Shown here one piece after another: positions 45,901 to 58,566 of a stretch of DNA of 64,000 bases. Numbering within the stretch: position 1 is the stretch's first letter; each line of letters starts with the position of its first letter. The notes beneath the pieces are model-generated. The model was not told the origin of the DNA. It saw nothing but the letters and a program-made list of their open reading frames with translations, and searched no databases. The position numbers and the translations under genes are program-made. Source of the DNA: Leptodactylus fallax (Eukaryota; Chordata; Amphibia; Anura; Leptodactylidae); the NCBI GenBank assembly GCA_947044405.1, contig CAMRHE010000333.1, positions 1,488,001-1,552,000 on the forward strand, given 5' to 3'.

Positions 45901-48900
45901 GGAGACTCTGGGATGACCCTGAAAACATGAAGTCAAAACAGTATTACAATCACCTACAGGAGAAGGAGTTGTCATATGCAGACATGGTGGACGTGTGGCA
46001 CTCTGTCTGTCTCTTGGAGAGAAGTGGCAAATTGATTCATTGGATGTACATTAGACTCACCTGAAAGTGGGCTTATTGAGCTACAGTACAGACCAAACGT
46101 TTGGACACACCTTCTCATTCCAAGAGTTTTCTGTATTTTCATGACTATAAAAATTGTAGATTCACACTGAAGGCATCAAAACTATGAATTAACACATGTG
46201 GAATTATATACTTAACAAAAAAGTGTGAAACAACTGAAAATATGTCTTATATTCTAGGTTCTTCAAAGTAGCCACCTTTTGCTTTGATTACTGCTTTGCA
46301 CACTCTTGGCATTCTCTTGATGAGCTTCAAGAGGTAGTCACCTGAAATGGTTTTCACTTCACAGGTGTGCCCTGTCAGGTTTAATAAGTGGGATTTCTTG
46401 CCTTGTAAATGGGGTTGGGACCATCAGTTGTGTTGTTCAGAAGTCAGGTGGATACACAGCTGATAGTCCTACTGAATGGAGTGTTAGAATTTGTATTATG
46501 GCAAGAAAAAAGCAGCTAAGTAAAGAAAAACGAGTGGCCATCATTACTTTAAGAAATGAAGGTCAGTCAGTCCTAAAAATTGGGAAAACTTTGAAAGTGT
46601 CCCCAAGTGCAGTGGCCAAAACCATCAAGCGCTACAAAGAAACTGGCTCACATGAGGACCAGCCAGGAAAGGAAGACCAAGAGTCACCTCTGCTGCGGAG
46701 GATAAGTTCATCCGAGTCACCAGCCTCAGAAATCGCAGGTTAACAGCAGCTCAGATTAGAGACCAGGTCAATGCCACACAGAGTTCTAGCAGCAGACACA
46801 TCTCTACAACAACTGTTAAGAGGAGACTGTGTGCAGCAGGCCTTCATGGTAAAATAGCTGCTAGGAAACCACTGCTAAGGACAGACAACAAGCAGAAGAG
46901 ACTTTTTTGGGCTAAAGAACACAAGGAATGGACATTAGACCTGTGGAAATCTGTGCTTTGGTCTGATGAGTCCAAATTTGAGATCTTTGGTTCCAACCAC
47001 CGTGTCTTTGTGCGACGCAGAAAAGGTGAACGAATGGACTCTACATGCCTGGTTCCCACCGTGAAGCATGGAGGAGGAGGTGTGATGGTGTGGGGTTGCT
47101 TTGCTGGTGACACTGTTGGAGATTTATTCAAAAGTGAAGGAATACTGAACCAGCATGGTTACCACAGCATCTTGCAGCGGCATGCTATTCCATCCGGTTT
47201 GCGTTTAGTTGCACCATCATTTATTTTTCAACAGGACAATGACCCCAAACACACCTCCAGACTGTGTAAGGGCTATTTGACCAAGAAGGAGAGTGATGGG
47301 GTGCTACGCCAGATGATCTGGCCTCCACAGTCACCAGACCTGAACCCAATCCAGATGGTTTGGGGTGAGCTGGACCGCAGAGTGAAGACAAAAGGGCCAA
47401 CAAGTGCTAAGCATCTCTGGGAACTCCTTCAAGACTGTTGGAAGACCATTTCAGGTGACTACCTCTTGAAGCTCATCAAGAGAATGCCAAGAGTGTGCAA
47501 AGCAGTAATCAAAGCAAAAGGTGGCTACTTTGAAGAACCTAGAATATAAGACATATTTTCAGTTGTTTCACACTTTTTTGTTAAGTATATAATTCCACAT
47601 GTGTTAATTCATAGTTTTGATGCCTTCAGTGTGAATCTACAATTTTTATAGTCATGAAAATACAAAAAACTCTTGGAATGAGAAGGTGTGTCCAAACTTT
47701 TGGTCTGTACTGTATGTAGGAGGGTTAGATAAAAAGGAGGTGCCACCTACTATGGTAGAGATTACTGTAATATCATACAGTATTAAAATGGAGGGCGGGC
47801 TTCAGTGAACAACAAAACTTGGAGAAAATGGATTGGTTACCTGTGACTAGCATCTCAGTTGGTCCAGGGCAAGATATAGAACTTGCTCCAAATATAACAC
47901 AGCAGGTATGTATCCACCATGTCACTAAATTTGTTTGACTTTTACATGAGGGTGTTTGAGTAATCCCCTGGTATTCACCCTTTTAACCCCATGCTGGATT
48001 TGGACACAAGAGACACCAAAACACAGCACCAAGGGGAGAGGCACAGACATGGTCAAAGGACAATATGAGGCCATGGCAGGCAGACTTTCTGTTGTCTTGA
48101 TCAGTTGCCATGAAATGGAAATGGCCTGGGATTTATCAGAAACCCAGCCATGATTTCCTTAATGTAGCTGGGTTATCATTCAGGGATACTACATGAATGA
48201 GCGTGTGTCTCCTCTCTGTTTTTGGTTGGAAAACACACCAAGATAGAGCTGTTGGTTTTATTTTTTAGCACGTTTTGATAAAGAAACCTGTTGCCATTGG
48301 GTCTCACAATCTAATTTGCCTATCTTAGACTCACACATGCCAATATTCATAAAAAGTCAATTAACCTATGTTTTTTCAGTGTGGAAGGAAACCCACACAA
48401 ACATACACATAATTCTAGAAGTCCCTGCCTTACTGTAGTTCTACCAACCCTATAGTATGAGACAGTAGAACTTTGGTAAGGCAGGGGTATCTGCGTCTCC
48501 AGATCAGATTCACTCCGGGAAATATACAGTCTGGATTTTCCATAACATACATGGAAACAAAGGGCTTAGGCCTCCTGCATGTTACATGGAGGTATTTGGT
48601 GAATTTATTTTCCACTCTCTGCAGCCTGGTGTGAAATCTGTAAGAACATACAACCTCCTCCAGATATTGCTATGCTTAGATGTCAGTGTCAGAACAGAAA
48701 CACAGAGCTGTACAGTGATACAATACAGTGCAATGTTAAACGCTGCACATAGATGTTTCCACTGTCTGCAGCGGTGAATTTCATCTCCTCACACCTGCTC
48801 TCTTCTATTGTCCACATTGAACAGAGAGTCACTCAGCTGAATACATAGCGAGATTAAACCACTGCTTGCAGATTTCATCTCCATCACTCTTCGGTTCTAC

Positions 48901-51145
48901 TTTCCTTGCGTTCCAGCGAACCAATTATTCTTTATCCCAAGTATACCCTGATAACTTGATTTTGTGGTAAACACCCTTACCCTCCCCAAACACACAATTT
49001 GACTACCACGCTTAGATCAGAATCACTCATGCGGATTTTGCGGTAACTTTCTGGGCCCAACACAGTATTGGATTGAAAACAACAAACAATATAAAAGGAA
49101 AGCCACTCCTATGTCTGTCTGCACGTGTCAATGAGCATTATGTATGTACTGTATATGTACGACCAAGCCTGGCACTTTGTGATAAGACCTGTCAGCATCA
49201 GCTAGCCTGATTTTTATGGTTTCCTAGTAGCAACAGATTGTGCAATGTGGAAAATTATGACTGTAAATATTGGCACTGCCCTAAGTAAATGGAGGTTATA
49301 ATAAGGAGCCATGGACCATATCTAGCATTACAGAGCTGCCCCCTTGTGGGAAGAAAATGCAGTTCATCTCTAAGGTCTCGACCATAAAGGCAAAATACAG
49401 GTATCCTATTCACACTAGCACTTTCAATGATGTAAAAGACACAGATGGCTGCACAGGAGAAAATGCTTATAGTCACAATACATCACTATTTAACCCCTGG
49501 AGACCACGGGGGTATCTGGAAAATGATTAAAAGTACATTCTCCATGAGTGGAGGGTAGTCAGATGTGGGTGAGTGGTTCTTACTGCTGAGCAGGCACATA
49601 ATCTATACATCACAGGGCACTGCTCTATACCAGGGTGGACTGAACTAGGGCACTACTGGAAACGTTGTGGAAATTTGTGAATACAACTTATATTCCCATA
49701 AGGAAACCTTTAAATAGAACCTGTTGGTTGTTAAAACACTTGTTTGACAGATCAAGCCCTTGTTTCTCCCCATTTGGTAACTTGCTGTGGATAAATAGAA
49801 GTCTATCCCTGATGCTCTGTGTGTAATGTGACACATGATCTTATGGCATTGAACCTTAAACACTCCATTTAGCAGGCCAACAATGTTCCCAGCCATCCTG
49901 CCAAGGATTGCACAACAAGGTATTATGGGGCAGTGTAGCAATACCAAAAAATGCCCGTACAAATAGTACTGTCTGTTTATGAAGGGAAGCTTACTTACTG
50001 CTGCCAGGGTGTTAAAGGGGTGTCCAGTCCCAGGAAAAAAACATAAAAACAGCAAACAATGGTATCACCTAACAAAAGTAGCAATACACACCTTACTAAG
50101 CCCCTGGTGTCCTCCGCCCTTCTCTGTTTACCTGCCTGTAGCGATGGACTGTTTTTTAATCACTTAATTTTTCCTACTTCATGACCAGACACATTTTTAG
50201 GGTTTTTTTATACATGCAGTTTTAAAGGAAATATAACTTTTTTTTTTTGGTTTTGGTTATTGAAATAATTTCTGTCACTTTTATTTTTGCAAATTTTTTT
50301 TTAATAATATCCAGGAAAATGTAAACATTTTAACGTGACTTTTTTTTTCCTGTGTGTTCTTTAGCCCCAGTTACAGGAGGAATACAGCTTCCTGATATGA
50401 AGTACAAAGCTGATCTCATTCTCCTAGGCTCACATGACCGCCAGGCCAGAAAGAAAGCTGCACCATGACAACCCCTCCCCACAGCTGTACTGTATACACA
50501 GCACTCATTGAGGGTTGTGTATACAGAGATCCAGAAGGCAGGGACGATAATAATAAACCTTTGCTCTGGGATCTCCGGCTATTAAAAACTCTGCTCCATC
50601 TTGTGCAACTACTTAAAGGGAATCTGTCAGGTCAATCTGGGACACTAAACCACCCACAGGTCCTTATAGACCTGGGGTTTAGTGTCCCAGATCTCCCTGT
50701 TGTAATGCAATCCACAGCCGCATTCAAAATAAAAACCTTTATACTTATCTAGATAAGGGTCCTATCGACGCTGTTTGGTGAGTACGGTCCGGGTTATTCA
50801 TGAGGCATGCCTCCCGGCGCCTGCGCTGTTCTTGAGTGAAGTCAAAGATGGACACCCCAGCTTCACTGCGCAATTGCGGGGCATGCGCACTGAAGCCGAG
50901 GTGTACTCCTCATGCTTCATTGAAGAACTGCGCAGGCGCGGGGAGTACAGCGGCCGGGTGAGTATAAAGCTTTTTTATTTTTAATGCGGCCATGGATTGC
51001 ATTATAACACGGTGATTTGGGACACTAAACCCCAGGTCCATATGGAGGTGTGGGTGGTTTAGTGTCCCAAATTGCCCTGACAGATTCCCTTTAACACTAC
51101 AAGTACATCCTTGTACAGTTATATTCTGGACATCTGGATGTATGT

Positions 51146-51192
<47 letters not shown>

Positions 51193-54100
51193 ATATAAAA
51201 TCAATGGACGGTCGGCATCTGGCTAAACATGTCACTGCTTCAGCTGATCACTGGTCACAGCAATAACATCAAAGGGGGAGACATCTCACCACTACAGCCA
51301 ATGACTGGCTGCAGGAATCACAATACAGTGTTACAGACTTTGTTTTGTCTTACATCTCAATACAGTGATAGAAACACACAATCCAATTTATTTTACAAGA
51401 CAAATGTGTTCTGATAGAAAGTGTATTAAACTTAATATTTTGTGCCAATTTCAAGCACTTAACTACAGTACATGTCACCAGAACCCGGTAAAAAGAGTCT
51501 TGCGGAGCACCAAGGAAGCATTGGCAAGTGAGTATTACTTTTGATTATTTTACACTATTGTAAGTTGTTTTGTAGAAGATTTTACTGGAAAATCCCTTTC
51601 AAAAGAAATGTGTCACCAGAAAATGACCTATTTTTTCAACAAAGTTCTCAACAATTTTTAAGAATTCTTTTTAATAATTTATGTCACTATATTAAGTACT
51701 TTCACAGAAAGTCCGCAGAGGTTTCCTCTGATTTTCTGCTTCAATTATACAGCGGCGTTTCCGTAGGTATAATTGACATGCTGCGATTTAGGAGATCGCA
51801 GTGTGTCCTCAGCACGTATTTTTCCGCAATGTGAGGATGGGATTCGCTAGAATGTCGCGGACTGAACTCGGCCATGTGTATAGCAGTCACTGCATTATAG
51901 TCAGTTACAGTGCCTTGCGAAAGTATTCAGCCCCCTTGAACTTTTCAACCTTTTGCCACATTTCAGGCTTCAAACATAAAGATATCAAATTTTAATTTTT
52001 GGGTGAAGAATCAACAACAAGTGGGACACAATTGTGAAGTGGAACGAAATTCATTGGTTATTTTAAATTTTTGTAAAAAATAAAAAACTGAAAAGTGGGG
52101 CGTGCAATATTATTCGGCCCCTTTACTTTCAGTGCAGCAAACTCACTCCAGAAGTTCAGTGAGGATCTCTGAATGATCCAATGTTGTCCTAAATGACTGA
52201 TGATGATAAATATAATCCACCTGTGTGTAATCAAGTCTCCGTATAAATGCACCTGCTCTGTGATAGTCTCAGGGTTCTGTTTAAAGCGCAGAGAGCATCA
52301 TGAAGACCAAGGAACACACCAGGCAGGTCCGTGATACTGTTGTGGAAAAGTTTAAAGCCGGATTTGGATACAAAAAAGATTTCCCAAACTTTAAACATCC
52401 CAAGGAGCACTGTGCAAGCAATCATATTGAAATGGAAGGAGTATCAGACCACTGCAAATCTACCAAGAACCGGCCGTCCCTCTAAACTTTCATCTCAAAC
52501 AAGGAGAAGACTGATCAGAGATGCAGCCAAGAGGCCCATGATCACTCTGGATGAACTGCAGAGATCTACAGCTGAGGTGGGAGAGTCTGTCCATAGGACA
52601 ACAATCAGTCGTACACTGCACAAATCTGGCCTTTATGGAAGAGTGGCAAGAAGAAAGCCATTTCTCAAAGATATCTATAAAAAGTCTCATTTAAAGTTTG
52701 CCACCTGGGAGACACACCAAACATGTGGAAGAAGGTGCTCTGGTCAGATGAAACCAAAATCGAACTTTTTGGCCACAATGCAAAACGATATGTTTGGTGT
52801 AAAAGCAACACAGCTCATCACCCTGAACACACCATCCCCACTGTCAAACATGGTGGTGGCAGCATCATGGTTTGGGCCTGCTTTTCTTCAGCAGGGACAG
52901 GGAAGATGGTTAAAATTGATGGGAAGATGGATGGAGCCAAATACAGGACCATTCTGGAAGAAATCCTGTTGGAGTCTGCAAAAGATCTGAGACTGAGACG
53001 GAGATTTATCTTCCAACAAGACAATGATCCCAAACATAAAGCAAAATCTACAATGGAATGGTTCACAAATAAACGTATCCAGGTGTTAGAATGGCCAGTC
53101 AAAGTCCAGACCTGAATCCAATCGAGAATCTGTGGAAAGAGCTGAAAACTGCTGTTCACAAACGCTCTCCATCCAACCTCACTGAGCTCGAGCTGCTTTC
53201 CAAGGAAGAATGGGCAAAAATTTCAGTCTCTCGATGTGCAAAACTGATAGAGACATACCCCAAGCGACTTACAGCTGTAATCGCAGCAAAAGGTGGCGCT
53301 ACAAAGTATTAACTTAAGGGGGCCGAATAATATTGCACGCCCCACTTTTCAGTTTTTTATTTTTTACAAAAGTTTAAAATAACCAATAAATTTCGTTCCA
53401 CTTCACAATTGTGTCCCACTTGTTGTTGATTCTTAATCAAAAAAATTAAAATTTTATATCCTTATGTTTGAAGCCTGAAATGTGGCAAAAGGTTGAAAAG
53501 TTCAAGGGGGCCGAATACTTTCGCAAGGCACTGTATATTGCAGTGAGCGCCAGTCTATTGCTGACTATTACTAAATGAACAGAGGAGAAGAAGATGTCAG
53601 CCCTATAATCATGCAGAGAAAATAGAATAAAAAAAAAAAAAAAAAAAAAAAAAAGGTCTACAAGTCAGAAAATAAAAACAGATTAGAAAAAAATTATTAG
53701 GAGGATATGGAGGTGCTTTTATATAGGTTCTAGAAAAATAATGGGGTAGACTAAGGCTACGTTCACATCTCCGCCGGAGATTATGTTGCAGTGTCCAGCA
53801 AAAATCAGAGGAGGAAAGTCCTGCATGGAGGATTTCCTCCATTGGTTTCAGTTTAAAAACAACGGACACACAATGGACCTCATTATAGTCAATATGGACC
53901 GCCAGGCTCTGTGTGTTACCGCTGCTCTAGCAGTCCGCCCCTCCGTTGTTCGGGTCCCCCGAATGACTGGACCAACAGAGAGCTGACGCTAGTGTAAACC
54001 TAGCGTAACCTGAAATAATCTGAATGGAAAGTAGTGAAAGAAGACAGAAGAACGGTGCAGTGCAACACTATTCAGGCAGGACAATACCCCCTTTTTGTGA

Positions 54101-57100
54101 CGTGGCACTTAAAGCGCTGGGCATGCCCTCTTTTCAGGACACAATCAGCATATCAAGTGCCCGTATCACATCTTATGTATCTGGTGTATAATTCGGTTGT
54201 TAGAATGTACCGGTAATTGGTTACACAGGTTTATGCAGTATTAATAACATGCCTAGATTTTGTGACTGGAAATACATAAGTATGCCAAAAGGCCAAAGGC
54301 AAATAATGCAGTAAAAACGCCACCATTTTCCATTTGCACTCAGGCTTTAAGACTTATTCACACAACCAAGTTTCTCACCAATGTGATGTTCAGGATCAAT
54401 GAGAAAACATGACATGCTCTATTTTTTTCATAGCTCATTCCGACGATTCTGTATTGACAGACAAATTTGCCCATTGATGCTGATGGATCTGTGAAAAAAC
54501 TCTGCTTGGTTGTGTGAATATAGCGTAATAAAACTCTCCTACTGAAAGTGAAGTCAGTGGAAAACTTACCACCACAGCGGAATACAGAACAAGCCAGGAA
54601 CGGTGAGCGTCATCAACAGCGTGCGCCAGTCTCTGATAAAATATGCAATTAACGGCAGCAACATGTACCCAACAGCATAGAAAATACACACCCCCAGCGT
54701 GGAGAATATGATGCGCACCGACTTGCCCAGGATCTCTGTCCCTGTTAAATTAGAGGATAAGAAGTTACATTCAGTGGATGGGTTTAGATATGTACACATA
54801 CTGATATATATATATATATACAGTACAGACCAAAAGTTTGGACACACCTTCTCATTCCAAGAGTTTTCTGTATTTTCATGACCATAAAAATTGTAGATTC
54901 ACACTGAAGGCATCAAAACTATGAATTAACACATGTGGAATTATATACTTAACAAAAAAGTGTGAAATAACTGAAAATATGTCTTATATTCTAGGTTCTT
55001 CAAAGTAGCCACCTTTTGCTTTGATTACTGCTTTGCACACTCTTGGTATTCTTTTGATGAGCTTCAAGAGGTAGTCACCTGAAATGGTCTTCCAACAGTC
55101 TTGAAGGAGTTCCCAGAGATGCTTAGCACTTGTTGGCCATTTTGCCTTCACTCTGCGGTCCAGCTCACCCCAAACCATCTCGATTGGGTTCAGGTCTGGT
55201 GACTGTGGAGGCTAGGTCATCTGGCGTAGCACCCCATCACTCTCCTTCTTGGTCAAATAGCCGTTACACAGTCTGGAGGTGTGTTTGGGGTCATTGTCCT
55301 GTTGAAAAATTAATGATGGTCCAACTAAACGCAAACCGGATGGAATAGCATGCCGCTGCAAGATGCTGCGGTAACCATGCTGGTTCAGTATTCCTTCAAT
55401 TTTGAATAAATCCCCAGCAAAGCACCCCCACACCATCACACCTCCTCCTTCATGCTTCACGGTGGGAACCAGGCATGTAGAGTCCATTCGTTCACCTTTT
55501 CTGCGTCGCACAAAGACACGGTGGTTGGAACCAAAGATCTAAAATTTGGACTCATCAGACCAAAGCACAGATTTCCACCGGTCTAATGTCCATTCCTTGT
55601 GTTCTTTAGCCCAAACAAGTCTCTTGTGCTTGTTGCCTGTCCTTAGCAGTGGTTTCCTAGCAGCTATTTTACCATGAAGGCCTGCTGCACACAGTCTCCT
55701 CTTAACAGTTGTTGTAGAGATGTGTCTGCTGCTAGAACTCTGTGTGGCATTGACCTGGTCTCTAATCTGAGCTGCTGTTAACCTGCGATTTCTGAGGCTG
55801 GTGACTCAGATGAACTTATCCTCCGCAGCAGAGGTGACTCTTGGTCTTCCTTTCCTGGGGCGGTCCTCATGTGAACCAGTTTCTTTGTAGCGCTTGATGG
55901 TTTTGGCCACTGCACTTGGGGACACTTTCAAAGTTTTCCCAATTTTTCGGACTGACTGACCTTCATTTCTTAAAGTAATGATGGCCACTCGTTTTTCTTT
56001 ACTTAGCTGCTTTTTTCTTGCCATAATACAAATTCTAACACTCCATTCAGTAGGACTATCAGCTGTGTATCCACCTGACTTCTGAACAACACAACTGATG
56101 GTCCCAACCCCATTTATAAGGCAAGAAATCCCACTTATTAAACCTGACAGGGCACACCTGTGAAGTGAAAACCATTTCAGGTGACTACCTCTTGAAGCTC
56201 ATCAAGAGAATGCCAAGAGTATGCAAAGCAGTAATCAAAGCAAAAGGTGGCTACCAGGGCTGTGGAGTCGGAGTCGGAGTCGTGGAGTCGGAGTCGGTGC
56301 CTATTTTGGTGGAGTCGGAGTCGGTATAAAATGGACCGACTCCGACTCCCAAAATATATAATAAATTGGTACAGTTAGTAGTACAATGCAGTATGTGCTG
56401 AATATATTTTCATAAGAATTTGGGAAAATGATGAAATGTTGAAAATGATGAAATGTCCTGTAAAGGTCTGTTCTATTCCTCATATAATGATGGGACTGAG
56501 TTCTGAGTGAACCTATAAAGTTTAGCAGTGCCAGGGCTGTGGAGTCGGAGTCGTGGAGTCGGAGTCGGTGCCTATTTTGGTGGAGTCGGAGTCGGAGTCA
56601 GGGGAAATTGAGGAGTCGGAGTCGGGGCTTTGGCGTACCGACTCCACAGCCCTGGTGGCTACTTTGAAGAACCTAGAATATAAGACATATTATAAGACAT
56701 ATTTTCAGTTGTTTCACACTTTTTTGTTAAGTATATAATTCCACATGTGTTAATTCATAGTTTTGATGCCTTCAGTGTGAATCTACAATTTTTATAGTCA
56801 TGAAAATACAGAAAACTCTTGGAATGAGACGGTGTGTCCAAACTTTTGGTCTGTACTGTATATATATACAGTCATATGAAAAAGTTTGGGCACCCCTATT
56901 AATCTTAATCATTTTTAGTTCTAAATATTTGGGTGTTTGCAACAGCCATTTCAATTTGATATATCTAATAACTGATGGACACAGTAATATTTCAGGATTG
57001 AAATGAGGTTTATTGTACTAACAGAAAATGTGCAATATGCATTAAACCAAAATTTGACCGGTGCAAAAATTTGGGTACCCTTATCATTTTATTGATTTGA

Positions 57101-58512
57101 ATACTCCTAACTACTTTTTACTGACTTACTGAAGCACAAAATTGGTTTTGTAACCTCACTGAGCTTTGAACTTCATAGCCAGGTGTATCAAATCATGAGA
57201 AAAGGTATTTAAGGTGGCCAATTGCAAGTTGTTCTCCTATTTGAATCTCCTCTGAAGAGTGGCATCATGGGCTCCTCAAAACAACTCTCAAATGATCTGA
57301 AAACAAAGATTGTTCAACATAGTTGTTCAGGGGAAGGATACAAAAAGTTGTCTCAGAGATTTAACCTGTCAGTTTCCACTGTGAGGAACATAGTAAGGAA
57401 ATGGAAGACCACAGGGACAGTTCTTGTTAAGCCCAGAAGTGGCAGGCCAAGAAAAATATCAGAAAGGCAGAGAAGAAGAATGGTGAGAACAGTCAAGGAC
57501 AATCCACAGACCACCTCCAAAGAGCTGCAGCATCATCTTGCTGCAGATGGTGTCACTGTGCATCGGTCAACAATACAGCACACTTTGCACAAGGAGAAGC
57601 TGTATGGGAGAGTGATGCGAAAGAAGCCGTTTCTGAAAGCACGCCACAAACAGTCACCTGAGGTATGCAAAAGCACATTTGGACAAGCCAGCTTCATTTT
57701 GGAAGAAGGTCCTGTGGACTGATGAAACAAAGATTGAGTTGTTTGGTCATACAAAAAGGCGTTATGCATGGCGTCCAAAAAACACAGCATTCCAAGAAAA
57801 ACACTTGCTACCCACTGTAAAATTTGGTGGAGGTTCCATCATGCTTTGGGGCTGTGTGGCCAATGCCGGCACCGGGAATCTTGTTAAAGTTGAGGGTCGC
57901 ATGGATTCAACTCAGTATCAGCAGATTCTTGAGAATAATGTACAAGAATCAGTGACGAATTTGAAGTTACGCCGGGGATGGATATTTCAGCAAGACAATG
58001 ATCCAAAACACAGCTCCAAATCTACTCAGGCATTCATGCAGAGGAACAATTACAATGTTCTGGAATGGCCATCCCAGTCCCCAGACCTGAATATCATTGA
58101 ACATCTGTGGGATAATTTGAAGCGGGCTGTCCATGCTCGGCGACCATCAAACTTAACTGAACTGGAATTGTTTTGTAAAGAGGAATGGTCAAAAATACCT
58201 TCATCCAGGATCCAGGAACTGATTAAAAGCTACAGGAAGCGACTAGAGGCTGTTATTTTTGCAAAAGGAGGATCTACTAAATATTAATGTCACTTTTCTG
58301 TTGAGGTGCCCATACTTTTGCACCGGTCAAATTTTGGTTTAATGCATTTTGCACATTTTCTGTTAGTACAATAAACCTCATTTCAATCCTGAAATATTAC
58401 TGTGTCCATCAGTTATTAGATATATCAAATTGAAATGGCTGTTGCAAACACCCAAATATTTAGAACTAAAAATGATTAAGATGAATAGGGGTGCCCAAAC
58501 TTTTTCATATGA

Positions 58513-58566
<54 letters not shown>

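Larger units (their letters stand above)
54821..56858 (-). mobile_element. Tc1/mariner DD38E (Intruder-type) element, copy C, in intron 3
   Basis: Ends CAGTACAGACCAAAAGTTTG and CAAACTTTTGGTCTGTACTG, set in a TA repeat. Left terminal repeat 54821-55087 (267 bp). The right repeat spans 56172-56858 (687 bp) because it contains a 400-bp hAT insertion, its 8-bp duplication and a 12-bp tandem duplication (TATAAGACATAT). 267+400+8+12 equals 687 exactly. It is transcribed in the same sense as the host gene and begins 80 bp from exon 4. Confidence 0.92.

Noticed and set aside
46498..47549. Domesticated transposase gene
   Set aside because: The copy has perfect transposon ends, a frameshift and a lost catalytic Glu, with no sign of purifying selection visible from one sequence.
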